A stretch of 20,881 bases of DNA, from NCBI GenBank assembly GCA_002453275.1, contig DKGN01000124.1, forward strand, positions 1 to 20,881, in the 5' to 3' direction. The position numbers and the translations under genes were made by a program. The stretch's first letter is position 1. Each line of letters begins with the position of its first letter. Under the pieces are notes generated by a model. The model was given only the letters and a program-made list of their open reading frames with translations, was not told the DNA's origin and ran no database searches. Of the stretch, positions 10,596-17,385 are shown one piece after another. This stretch comes from Caryophanales bacterium UBA6769. GTDB lineage: Bacteria > Bacillota > Bacilli > Bacillales > UBA6769.

Positions 10596-10886
10596 ATGGA
10601 GCGGTTAACGCAGGAAGAAATTGTTCAGGCTCTAGCTAATAATGAAAATTGGAAGCTGACAGATGAGAAGTGGATTATAAGAAGGTATCGCTTTCGTGAT
10701 TATTTAGATGGGATTCGTTTTGTCAATAAAATCGCTGAAGCATCAGAAGAAGCAAACCACCATCCTTTCATTTCTATCGATTATAAATTAGTGACGGTCA
10801 AGCTATCATCGTGGAATGCGAGAGGATTAACTGCCCTTGATTTTACACTAGCAAAGACATACGACGACATTTATGAAAACAAATAG
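10596..10886 (+). CDS. Pterin-4a-carbinolamine dehydratase (4a-hydroxytetrahydrobiopterin dehydratase)
   Basis: A 96-residue protein, normal for this family. It shows the conserved block EEANHHPFISIDY (His55, His56, Pro57), then Trp73 in SSWNARG and Asp82 in TALDFTL, matching the PCD/DCoH active-site pattern. The enzyme dehydrates 4a-hydroxy-tetrahydropterin, normally to recycle the cofactor of aromatic amino acid hydroxylases; no such hydroxylase is visible in this window, so its partner is unknown. RBS AGGAGG (10581-10586) overlaps the end of the TatD gene, giving tight coupling. It is the last gene before a non-coding gap with a new promoter. Confidence 0.93.
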   Translation: MERLTQEEIVQALANNENWKLTDEKWIIRRYRFRDYLDGIRFVNKIAEASEEANHHPFISIDYKLVTVKLSSWNARGLTALDFTLAKTYDDIYENK

Positions 10887-10927
10887 AAAAAAACTTTTAG
10901 AATTTACATGTAACTCTCAAGAAAAAA

Positions 10928-10956
10928 TTGACACGAGCTCTAAGTTCCTTTATTAT
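10928..10956 (+). promoter_or_regulatory. Sigma-A promoter for the CoA-transferase operon
   Basis: TTGACA (10928-10933), a 17-base spacer and TATTAT (10951-10956) form a near-consensus sigma-A promoter. Transcription would start near 10963, giving a leader of about 150 bases before the CoA-transferase start. A 10-bp perfect palindrome TTACATGTAA (10904-10913) lies 14 bases upstream of the -35 box and could be an operator, but this is unproven. Confidence 0.75.
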
Positions 10957-10993
10957 GAATAGTAATCTACATAATCTACTGCCTAACTTTGAT

Positions 10994-11016
10994 CGCAATT
11001 CAATGCCCGAATTGCG
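10994..11016 (+). promoter_or_regulatory. Leader hairpin in the CoA-transferase 5' UTR
   Basis: CGCAATTC (10994-11001) pairs perfectly with GAATTGCG (11009-11016) around a 7-base loop AATGCCC. It is flanked by CTTTG (10987-10991), which can pair with CAAAG (11027-11031), and TACTG (10977-10981), which can pair with CAGTA (11033-11037). The longer fold would engage the 5' arm of the following terminator, so it is a candidate antiterminator. Structure read by eye; no known riboswitch class recognised. Confidence 0.5.
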
Positions 11017-11027
11017 TCTCAACTTAC

Positions 11028-11088
11028 AAAGCCAGTAATAAGTATGCCATCACTCTGTTGAGTGTATACTTTTTACTGGCTTTTTATA
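11028..11088 (+). terminator. Intrinsic terminator / attenuator before the CoA-transferase gene
   Basis: AAAGCCAGTAA (11028-11038) pairs with TTACTGGCTTT (11073-11083). Inside, AAGTAT pairs with ATACTT and CACTC with GAGTG, and a T-rich tract (11081-11088) follows. It could end the upstream repair operon, but it also lies downstream of the sigma-A promoter at 10928-10956 and ends just 5 bases before the AAGGAAGG ribosome binding region. Attenuation of the CoA-transferase operon is therefore likely. Confidence 0.8.
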
Positions 11089-11112
11089 TTTGCAAGGAAG
11101 GTTGGTGATAAG

Positions 11113-12300
11113 ATGACGGGACCATTAACAGGTATTAAAGTACTTGATCTAAGTCGAGTTCTAGCAGGTCCGTATTGTACGATGACACTTGGCGACCTTG
11201 GAGCAGACGTCTTGAAAGTCGAATTACCTGGAGGAAGTGATGACACACGGTATTGGGGACCACCGTTTCAAAATGATGTGAGCGCTTATTATTTGTGTAC
11301 GAATCGGAATAAACGTGCGATTACGGTCGATATGAAAACAGATGAAGGTCGCGACATTATCAAGAAGCTAGTCAAACAATCTGACGTCGTCATTCATAAC
11401 TTTAAATATGGCACGATGGAAAAGTTCGGTCTTAGTTATGAACATCTGAAAAGTATAAACGAAAAGATTATCTATTGCGGAATTACAGGCTTTGGAAATA
11501 CAGGGCCGTATAAAGAGTTAGCTGGCTATGATTTTGTAATCCAAGCAATGAGTGGGCTCATGAGTATAACAGGAACAGATGAATCTGGCCCAATGAAAGT
11601 TGGTGTTGCGATTTCAGATGTGTTAACAGGTCAAAATGCTGCGATTGCGATTTTGGCTGCTATTAATGAACGCCATACATCAGGCAAAGGACAAAGTCTT
11701 GATATTTCTCTGTTTGACTCTCAAGTGAGTGCACTCGTAAACGTCGCAAGTAATTATTTGATATCTGGTGACATTCCACAACGATTAGGGAACGAACACC
11801 CGAACATAGTTCCATACCAGACGTTTGCTACGAAAGATGGGGAAATGGTCATTGCTGTCGGTAATGATGGGCAGTTTCGTAAACTATGTATGCTCATGAA
11901 TTTAGATGAGTTAGCCGAACATCCCCAGTATGCAACGAATGATAAACGGTTAGAAAATCGCAACGCCTTAACAGACATACTTTCAGAAGCATTTGTTAAA
12001 AAGAATACAGAAGAATGGCAAGTAATCTTTAATGATGCGGGTATCCCATGTGGACCGATTAATAATTTGCACCAAGTGTTTCAAGAGGAACAAGTTCAAG
12101 CGAGAGACATGGTCGTCCAAGTTGACCATCCACAAGCAGGCGAAGTCTCGCTTGTCGGCAGTCCTTTGAAGCTTTCGCGGACACCCGTATCCGTACGTCG
12201 TCATCCGCCCCTTGCAGGTGAACATAATACAGAGATACTGCTTGAATTAGGCTATGACGAACAGGAAATCAAACAATTGAAACAAAATAATATCATTTAA
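11113..12300 (+). CDS. Family III (CaiB/BaiF, formyl-CoA transferase type) CoA-transferase
   Basis: A 395-residue family III CoA-transferase, which moves CoA between carboxylic acids through an aspartyl-CoA anhydride. The N-terminal pattern (GIKVLDLSRVLAGPY) and GITGFG...GYDFVIQAMSG are typical. The catalytic aspartate is Asp169 in AISDVLTG, the same number as in E. coli Frc. ATG 11113 is chosen because the protein then starts MTGPLTGIKV and has AAGGAAGG/GGTGAT just upstream; an in-frame upstream GTG (11062) lies inside the terminator hairpin. Substrate cannot be read from sequence. The neighbouring acyl-CoA dehydrogenase with a GCDH-like arginine suggests a dicarboxylate such as glutarate, with succinyl-CoA as possible donor (inference). 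Confidence 0.93.
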   Translation: MTGPLTGIKVLDLSRVLAGPYCTMTLGDLGADVLKVELPGGSDDTRYWGPPFQNDVSAYYLCTNRNKRAITVDMKTDEGRDIIKKLVKQSDVVIHNFKYGTMEKFGLSYEHLKSINEKIIYCGITGFGNTGPYKELAGYDFVIQAMSGLMSITGTDESGPMKVGVAISDVLTGQNAAIAILAAINERHTSGKGQSLDISLFDSQVSALVNVASNYLISGDIPQRLGNEHPNIVPYQTFATKDGEMVIAVGNDGQFRKLCMLMNLDELAEHPQYATNDKRLENRNALTDILSEAFVKKNTEEWQVIFNDAGIPCGPINNLHQVFQEEQVQARDMVVQVDHPQAGEVSLVGSPLKLSRTPVSVRRHPPLAGEHNTEILLELGYDEQEIKQLKQNNII

Positions 12301-12363
12301 CAGATGGCTCAATCTGCTAGAATATGAAACAGAAAACTAGCACATAAAACTTGTTTTATACGT

Positions 12364-12394
12364 GAACGGTTACATCGCTTGAATGTAGTCGTTC
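12364..12394 (+). other. Intergenic stem-loop between CoA-transferase and acyl-CoA dehydrogenase genes
   Basis: GAACG-GT-TACAT (12364-12375) mirrors ATGTA-GT-CGTTC (12383-12394), with a symmetrical GT/GT internal loop and a 7-base apical loop. No T-tract follows (the next bases are CGTTTAAAAAAT), so it is not a clear terminator. It could be an mRNA processing or stability element, or a protein-binding inverted repeat. Confidence 0.45.
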
Positions 12395-12438
12395 CGTTTA
12401 AAAAATAGAACACACTAATAAATAGGAGGAAACAAAAC

Positions 12439-13629
12439 ATGAATTTTGAACTATCAAAAGAACAAGAAATGCTTCGCGATATGGTACGCAATTTCGTTGA
12501 CAAAGAAATTAACCCGTACATTAAAGACTGGGATGAAAACGGCGAATTTAATATGGGCATTATGAAACGCCTCGGTGAGCTTGATTTAATGGGAGTTTGT
12601 ATCCCTGAAGAATATGGCGGAACAGGAATGGATTACAATTCACTTGCTATCGTTTGTGAGGAGCTCGAGCGTGGCGACACAGCATTCCGTACAGCTGTTT
12701 CTGTTCACACAGGTTTAAATAGCATGACACTTTTACAATGGGCAAACGAAGAACAAAAGCAAAAATACCTCGTACCCCAAGCTAAAGGTGAAAAGATTGG
12801 CGCATTCGGTTTAACTGAGCCAAATGCAGGTACAGACGTTGCAGCAATGAATACAACTGCGACAAAGGAAGGGGACTACTACGTTTTAAACGGTCAAAAA
12901 ACATGGATCTCCCTTTGTGACGTAGCGGACAACTTCCTCGTTTTTGCCTATACTGACAAAAGCCAAAAACACCGTGGAATTTCTGCTTTTATCGTTGAGC
13001 GTGATTGGGAAGGCTTTTCTTCAAAAGCCATTAAAGGAAAGCTCGGTATTCGTGCAGGGAATACAGGAGAGTTATTCTTTGACAACGTAAAAGTACCGAA
13101 AGAAAACTTACTCGGTGAAGAAGGAGAAGGCTTCAAAATTGCAATGTCTGCACTTGATAATGGACGTTTCACAGTTGCAGCGGGTGCTTGTGGCATCATT
13201 TCAGCTTGTCTTGAAGCAAGTGTAAAATATTGTGAAGAGCGTAAAACGTTTGGCGTAGAGATTGGACAACACCAACTCGTCAAACAAATGATCGCAAACA
13301 TGGAAGCTAAGCTTGTTATGAGCCGCCTTCTCGTTTACCGTGCAGGCCAACTCAAAAATGAAGGTAAGCGGAACACGAGAGAAACTTCACTCGCAAAATG
13401 GCAATCTTGTAACTTTGCAAACGAATCAGCGAATGATGCAGTACAAATCCATGGAGCTTACGGTTATTCCAACGAATATCCAGTCGAGCGTCACTTACGT
13501 AACTCAAAAGCTCCAGTCATTTACGAAGGAACACGTGAAATTCATACAGTAATGCAAGCCGACTACGTACTTGGCTATCGTGAGGATAGACCTTTACGTC
13601 AAATGCTTCCTGCGTGGAAAGGCGAATAA
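12439..13629 (+). CDS. Acyl-CoA dehydrogenase, glutaryl-CoA-dehydrogenase-like
   Basis: A 396-residue FAD-dependent acyl-CoA dehydrogenase. Visible family marks: FGLTEPNAGTD, GQKTWIS, the C-terminal IHGAYGYSNEYPVERHLRN, and the catalytic base Glu363 in VIYEGTREIH. This glutamate position (YEGT) is used by short-chain and glutaryl-CoA dehydrogenases. Arg84 in AFRTAVSVH lines up, from memory, with the glutaryl-CoA dehydrogenase arginine (in YRSAMSVQ) that holds the substrate's free carboxylate; simple fatty acyl-CoA enzymes lack it. This points to a dicarboxylyl-CoA substrate (inference). RBS AGGAGG (12424-12429) precedes ATG 12439. It lies 138 bases after the CoA-transferase gene, probably in one operon. 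Confidence 0.93.
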   Translation: MNFELSKEQEMLRDMVRNFVDKEINPYIKDWDENGEFNMGIMKRLGELDLMGVCIPEEYGGTGMDYNSLAIVCEELERGDTAFRTAVSVHTGLNSMTLLQWANEEQKQKYLVPQAKGEKIGAFGLTEPNAGTDVAAMNTTATKEGDYYVLNGQKTWISLCDVADNFLVFAYTDKSQKHRGISAFIVERDWEGFSSKAIKGKLGIRAGNTGELFFDNVKVPKENLLGEEGEGFKIAMSALDNGRFTVAAGACGIISACLEASVKYCEERKTFGVEIGQHQLVKQMIANMEAKLVMSRLLVYRAGQLKNEGKRNTRETSLAKWQSCNFANESANDAVQIHGAYGYSNEYPVERHLRNSKAPVIYEGTREIHTVMQADYVLGYREDRPLRQMLPAWKGE

Positions 13630-13652
13630 TTAATTTAAAAGAAATCTAGCAT

Positions 13653-13749
13653 CTCCTACCGTCCTATGGTATATGTAAAGGTATAGGTTGTTCAAAAAGT
13701 GAAGCACTTTTGAACTGCGTACTAAGCATAGGACGGTGGGGGTTTTTTT
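13653..13749 (+). terminator. Terminator-like hairpin that buries the DUF3870 ribosome binding site
   Basis: CTCCTACCGTCCTATG (13653-13668) pairs with CATAGGACGGTGGGGG (13727-13742), 16 bp with two G-T pairs, followed by seven T (13743-13749). A second hairpin, GTTCAAAA..GTG with CACTTTTGAAC (13689-13715), nests inside. The 3' arm GGTGGGGGT is also the only Shine-Dalgarno candidate for the ATG at 13751. An alternative short pairing CCTAT (13663-13667) with ATAGG (13683-13687) would compete with the long stem. It is either a conditional attenuator or an operon-internal terminator. Confidence 0.75.
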
Positions 13750-13750
13750 A

Positions 13751-14065
13751 ATGGTTCATACATATTTTGTTGCAGGACATGCGAGGCTTCCTCAAGGAAT
13801 GGCAGCGAAAAGTGTATTTGATACACTGACGATCACAGCTGAAATTGATATAAAATACGGTGTCATCCTTGAAGCGTCCTGTACTTTAGCGACTGAACAT
13901 GGTCGTGACTTTATTGGCGGTCTACTTCGCGGGATTAGCTTACGTGATGGCGCTGAATACCCGGTAAAATTAATTGAAAAGCATTACCGAGGTAAAGGAA
14001 CAAATGCACTTATTGCAGCATTTAAAGATTTACATACGAAATTTGAAGAAATGAATGAAGAATAA
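13751..14065 (+). CDS. DUF3870 family protein, function unknown
   Basis: A 104-residue soluble protein recognised as DUF3870 by its N-terminus (MVHTYFVAGHARLP), the central GVILEASCTLAT and the C-terminal YRGKGTNALIAAF. No signal peptide or membrane segment, and no known catalytic motif; conserved His, Cys and Arg/Lys residues could be functional, but no activity is established to my knowledge. ATG 13751 is preferred: the protein then begins with the family N-terminus and GGTGGGGGT is spaced 7 bases away. An in-frame GTG at 13736 would start inside the terminator hairpin. It sits between the acyl-CoA dehydrogenase and the YisK-like gene, which suggests an accessory role in the same catabolic pathway. 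Confidence 0.8.
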   Translation: MVHTYFVAGHARLPQGMAAKSVFDTLTITAEIDIKYGVILEASCTLATEHGRDFIGGLLRGISLRDGAEYPVKLIEKHYRGKGTNALIAAFKDLHTKFEEMNEE

Positions 14066-14090
14066 GTAGAACAATTTATACTGAACCGAA

Positions 14091-14125
14091 GGGAGTGGTG
14101 TTAACTTTTAATGCCACTTCTTTTT
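14091..14125 (+). terminator. Intrinsic terminator after the DUF3870 gene
   Basis: GGAGTGG (14092-14098) pairs with CCACTTC (14114-14120) with one G-T pair. TTAA/TTAA can extend the fold inside the loop, and T-rich TCTTTTT follows. It separates the CoA-transferase/dehydrogenase/DUF3870 unit from the yisK-like unit. A TACAAT at 14140-14145 may be the -10 box for the next gene, but I see no good -35. Confidence 0.65.
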
Positions 14126-14175
14126 CGTTACAATAAGGCTACAATTGCATTGACCAATGAGGAGGAAAGTTGAAG

Positions 14176-15045
14176 ATGAAGTTTGCAACCGTTCAAATTG
14201 ATGATCGCGTGACGATTGCTCTCGTTTTAGGTGATAAGCTCCTTGATTTACAAACTGCAATCAATCAATTTCCTGCTACGATGCTTGAATTCATCCAGCA
14301 GGGGGAACAGTTCCTAGATAGAATCAATCAATTTATAGAGGAAGGATCACAAGAATATACAGTACGGCTTGATGAAGTCCGTATTCTCGCCCCAATCCCG
14401 CGACCTACAAAGAACATTTTTTGTGTTGGTAAAAATTACGCAGCCCATGCAATCGAATTAGGGAGCGAAGCGGACATCCCTAAAGCTCCGATGTATTTTT
14501 CAAAGACACCAACGACAGTTATTGGGCAAGGCGATGACATTCCTCTTCATGAAAATGTAACAGACTCACTTGATTATGAAGGAGAATTAGCGGTTATTAT
14601 CGGTAAAAAAGGATCTGGAATTCAAAGGGATGATGCACTTGATTATGTGTTTGGCTATACGATCTTAAATGATGTAACAGCAAGAGATTTACAAAAACGT
14701 CATCAACAGTTTTTACTCGGCAAAAGCCTTGATGGCTCATGTCCAATGGGCCCTTATATCGTACATAAGTCGGCGATTGACAATCCTCACGATCTTAAAA
14801 TCGAAACGAAAGTGAATGGCGAAGTGAGACAAAGTGCAACGACAACCCAATTTATATTTGATATTCCTGAATTAATTTCCGTTCTCTCACAAGGGATGAC
14901 TTTAGAGCCTGGCGATATTATTGCAACAGGGACACCTGCGGGAGTAGGTATGGGCTTTACCCCACCAAAGTTTTTAAAAACAGGCGATCATGTCGAAGTT
15001 ACAATTGAAAATATCGGAACACTCGCAAACACAGTGAAGCAATAA
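14176..15045 (+). CDS. yisK: YisK-like fumarylacetoacetate-hydrolase-fold enzyme
   Basis: A 289-residue FAH-superfamily protein. Metal ligands are visible as Glu135 and Glu137 in LDYEGELAV and Asp166 in LNDVTARDLQKRH; the catalytic-lid-type motif is GKNYAAHAIELG (His91). The C-terminal IIATGTPAGVGMGFTPPKFL is typical. It closely resembles B. subtilis YisK as I remember it, an oxaloacetate decarboxylase that also localises with Mbl; other FAH-fold members are 2-hydroxyhepta-diene-dioate isomerases. Placement in the addBA-sbcDC...yisL neighbourhood supports orthology. ATG 14176 is preferred over an in-frame TTG at 14170 because GGAGG (14161-14165) is 10 bases from the ATG and only 4 from the TTG. 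The enzyme may decarboxylate or hydrolyse a dicarboxylate made by its neighbours. Confidence 0.85.
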   Translation: MKFATVQIDDRVTIALVLGDKLLDLQTAINQFPATMLEFIQQGEQFLDRINQFIEEGSQEYTVRLDEVRILAPIPRPTKNIFCVGKNYAAHAIELGSEADIPKAPMYFSKTPTTVIGQGDDIPLHENVTDSLDYEGELAVIIGKKGSGIQRDDALDYVFGYTILNDVTARDLQKRHQQFLLGKSLDGSCPMGPYIVHKSAIDNPHDLKIETKVNGEVRQSATTTQFIFDIPELISVLSQGMTLEPGDIIATGTPAGVGMGFTPPKFLKTGDHVEVTIENIGTLANTVKQ

Positions 15046-15059
15046 TGGAGGCAAAACAC

Positions 15060-16484
15060 ATGGAAAAACAACTGTACATAAACGGCACGTGGATAGGTAA
15101 TAACTTAAACAAAATCAACGTGAAAAACCCTGCGACTGGTGAACTTGTGGGGACGGTACCAAATGCCGGTAAGAAAGAAACACGTGAAGCGATTGATGCA
15201 GCGTATAAAGCTTTTCCCGAATGGTCAAAGCAGACTGCGTATGAACGTGCTACTTATTTAGAAAAACTATATGACCTCATGATGGAAGCATCAGACAAAT
15301 TAGCTAAAATGATGACGCTTGAAATGGGAAAGCCACTAGGTGAGGCAAAAGGAGAAGTGCAGTATGCTGCTGGATTTATCAAATGGTATGCGGAAGAAGG
15401 CAAACGTGTTTATGGGCGCACGATCCCATCACATGCTGACAACAAACGGATGCTTGTCACTAAACAACCAGTTGGAGTCGTCGGGGCCATTACACCATGG
15501 AATTTCCCGGCGGCGATGATTACGAGAAAGCTCGGTCCGGCACTTGCAGCCGGTTGTACATTTGTCGTGAAGCCTGCAGATGAAACGCCATTAACTGCAA
15601 TCATGCTAGCTGAATTATGTGAACAAGCGGGCATTCCCGAAGGTGTCGTCAATGTGATTACAGGAGAAGCATCAGAGATTGGTGAAGAATTGTTAACGAA
15701 CCCGCATGTAAATAAAATAACATTTACCGGATCAACTGAAGTAGGTAAGCTATTATTAAAACAAGGTGCAGATCAAGTGAAAAAAATGTCGATGGAGCTT
15801 GGCGGTCACGCTCCCATTATTATTTTAAATGATGCCGATCTCGATAAAACAGTTCATGGTGCTCTGTTGTCGAAATTTAGAAATGGTGGGCAAACGTGTA
15901 TTTGTGGGAACCGTATTTACGTTGAAGCGGGTATTCATAATGAATTCGTCGAGCGGTTTGTCGCAGAAGCAGCCAAGTTAAACGTTGGGAATGGATTGGA
16001 AGAAGGCATCGATATCGGTCCCGTCATTAATCAAAAAGGCTATGAAAAAATTGACCGTCACGTTCAAAATGCTGTTAAGCAAGGTGCATCATGTGTATTA
16101 GGTGGGAACGGCAAGACTGAAAACGACACACATTTTTACAATCCGACGATTTTAACTAACGTCAAACCAGGCATGATCATTATGAATGAAGAAACGTTTG
16201 GACCAGTCGCCCCCATTCAAAAAGTGAACAGTGAAGACGAAGCAATTCACTTTGCGAATCAAACACCGTATGGCTTAGCTGCATACGTGTACACAGAAAA
16301 CTATACAAAAGGAATACGTATCGCTGAACAATTGAATTACGGAATCGTCGGTTGGAACGATGGCGTTCCCTCAGCCCCGCAGTCGCCCTTCGGTGGCATG
16401 AAACAAAGCGGCATCGGACGAGAAGGTGGAAGTGAAGGTATCGAGGCGTATCTTGAAACAAAATATATTTCAGTTGGACTATAA
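15060..16484 (+). CDS. NAD(P)-dependent aldehyde dehydrogenase, succinate-semialdehyde dehydrogenase type
   Basis: A 474-residue aldehyde dehydrogenase. Landmarks: oxyanion/cofactor block ITPWNFPAAMITRK (residues 144-157), VVKPADETP, FTGSTEVGK, general base Glu246 in MELGGHAP, catalytic Cys280 in FRNGGQTCICGNR, and EETFGPVAP. FRNxGQTCxCxNR is the GabD/SSADH pattern; Cys282 two residues after the nucleophile is the partner used in the redox-switch disulfide of human SSADH. Likely substrates are succinate or glutarate semialdehyde. ATG 15060 has GGAGG (15047-15051) 8 bases upstream; an ATG overlapping the previous stop at 15045 is in frame but has no RBS. It is probably co-transcribed with the yisK-like and SDR genes. 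Confidence 0.9.
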   Translation: MEKQLYINGTWIGNNLNKINVKNPATGELVGTVPNAGKKETREAIDAAYKAFPEWSKQTAYERATYLEKLYDLMMEASDKLAKMMTLEMGKPLGEAKGEVQYAAGFIKWYAEEGKRVYGRTIPSHADNKRMLVTKQPVGVVGAITPWNFPAAMITRKLGPALAAGCTFVVKPADETPLTAIMLAELCEQAGIPEGVVNVITGEASEIGEELLTNPHVNKITFTGSTEVGKLLLKQGADQVKKMSMELGGHAPIIILNDADLDKTVHGALLSKFRNGGQTCICGNRIYVEAGIHNEFVERFVAEAAKLNVGNGLEEGIDIGPVINQKGYEKIDRHVQNAVKQGASCVLGGNGKTENDTHFYNPTILTNVKPGMIIMNEETFGPVAPIQKVNSEDEAIHFANQTPYGLAAYVYTENYTKGIRIAEQLNYGIVGWNDGVPSAPQSPFGGMKQSGIGREGGSEGIEAYLETKYISVGL

Positions 16485-16499
16485 GGAGGCTAATAGACG

Positions 16500-17288
16500 A
16501 TGGATCTTGGACTTAAAGGGAAGACAGCTTTAGTGCTAGCTTCGAGCAAAGGGTTAGGAAAAGAGACAGCAATGAAGTTTGCTGAAGAGGGAGCAAACGT
16601 CATGATCTCAAGTCGAAGTGCAACAGAGCTTGAAAAAACAGCACAAGAAATTCGCGACAAAACGGGTGGGAAGATTACTTACAAAGTGTGTAACATCATG
16701 GATAATGAACAAATCGTCGAACTCGTACATGAAACGGTTTCAACTTATGGCACGATTGACATTCTCGTCAACAATGCGGGAGGTCCCCCTGCCGGAAACT
16801 TCGATGACTTTTCAGATAAAGATTGGATGAATGCTTTTGAACTGACATTACTGAGTGTCATTCGTACAATTAGGGCGGTCCTCCCATTTATGCGTAAGCA
16901 ACAAAATGGACGAATCGTCAACATCGCTTCCTCGTCTTTTAAGCAGCCATTAGAAAATCTAACATTATCAAATACTTTTCGCACGGGGATTATGGGTTTA
17001 GCAAAAAGTCTCTCCCAAGAGCTTGCTAAAGATAACATTTTAATAAACACGGTCGGACCAGGGCGAATCGCAACCGATCGGTTGAAAGAATTAGATAGCA
17101 AAATGGCCGAAGCGCAAGGTATCGAGTTAGAAAAACATGTTGCTCAGTCAGAGGCATCTATCCCGTTAGGACGATATGGGACACCAGAAGAGTTTGCAAA
17201 TATTCTCGTTTTCCTTTGCTCAGGGGCAAATACATATGTCACAGGCCAAGCAATTCTCGTCGATGGTGGACTTGTCAAAGCAATGTAA
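16500..17288 (+). CDS. SDR-fold protein with non-canonical active site (BKR-like)
   Basis: A 262-residue short-chain dehydrogenase/reductase fold. NNAG is present (residues 91-94) and GRIVNIASSS gives serines at the catalytic Ser position (144-146). The classical TGxxxGxG nucleotide motif is replaced by ASSKGLG (14-20), and the Tyr-x-x-x-Lys pair is replaced by Ser157-x-x-x-Arg161 in TLSNTFRTGIMG. These changes match a known divergent BKR-like SDR subgroup, described as lacking a perfect cofactor motif and catalytic tetrad, so this is a real family and not decay. Whether it is an oxidoreductase is uncertain. RBS AAGGAGG (16483-16489) overlaps the end of the aldehyde dehydrogenase gene, indicating one operon. 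Confidence 0.88.
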   Translation: MDLGLKGKTALVLASSKGLGKETAMKFAEEGANVMISSRSATELEKTAQEIRDKTGGKITYKVCNIMDNEQIVELVHETVSTYGTIDILVNNAGGPPAGNFDDFSDKDWMNAFELTLLSVIRTIRAVLPFMRKQQNGRIVNIASSSFKQPLENLTLSNTFRTGIMGLAKSLSQELAKDNILINTVGPGRIATDRLKELDSKMAEAQGIELEKHVAQSEASIPLGRYGTPEEFANILVFLCSGANTYVTGQAILVDGGLVKAM

Positions 17289-17341
17289 CTACAGCGAATT
17301 ACCAAATTTTAACCATAATGGATGAATTCATTAGCCTGCTC

Positions 17342-17350
17342 TGCTAAAAT
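17342..17350 (+). promoter_or_regulatory. Possible extended -10 promoter for yisL
   Basis: TGCTAAAAT (17342-17350) fits the extended -10 form TGnTAnnnT, about 35 bases before the yisL start. No convincing -35 box is seen 16-18 bases upstream. No clear terminator separates it from the SDR gene, so read-through is also possible. Confidence 0.4.
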
Positions 17351-17385
17351 AAGAACGGATAAGAAATAGGAATGGAGGAATTTTA

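Noticed and set aside
10596..10886. Reading the pterin dehydratase as evidence of a phenylalanine hydroxylase pathway here
   Set aside because: No hydroxylase or pterin-biosynthesis gene is present in the window, so that link is unsupported.
11062..11112. In-frame upstream GTG start adding 17 residues to the CoA-transferase
   Set aside because: It lies inside the terminator hairpin and would add residues absent from the family N-terminus; ATG 11113 has a proper ribosome site.
12363..12376. Possible CcpA cre site (GTGAACGGTTACAT)
   Set aside because: The spacing and central CG context do not fit the 14-base cre consensus; it is better explained as one arm of the stem-loop.
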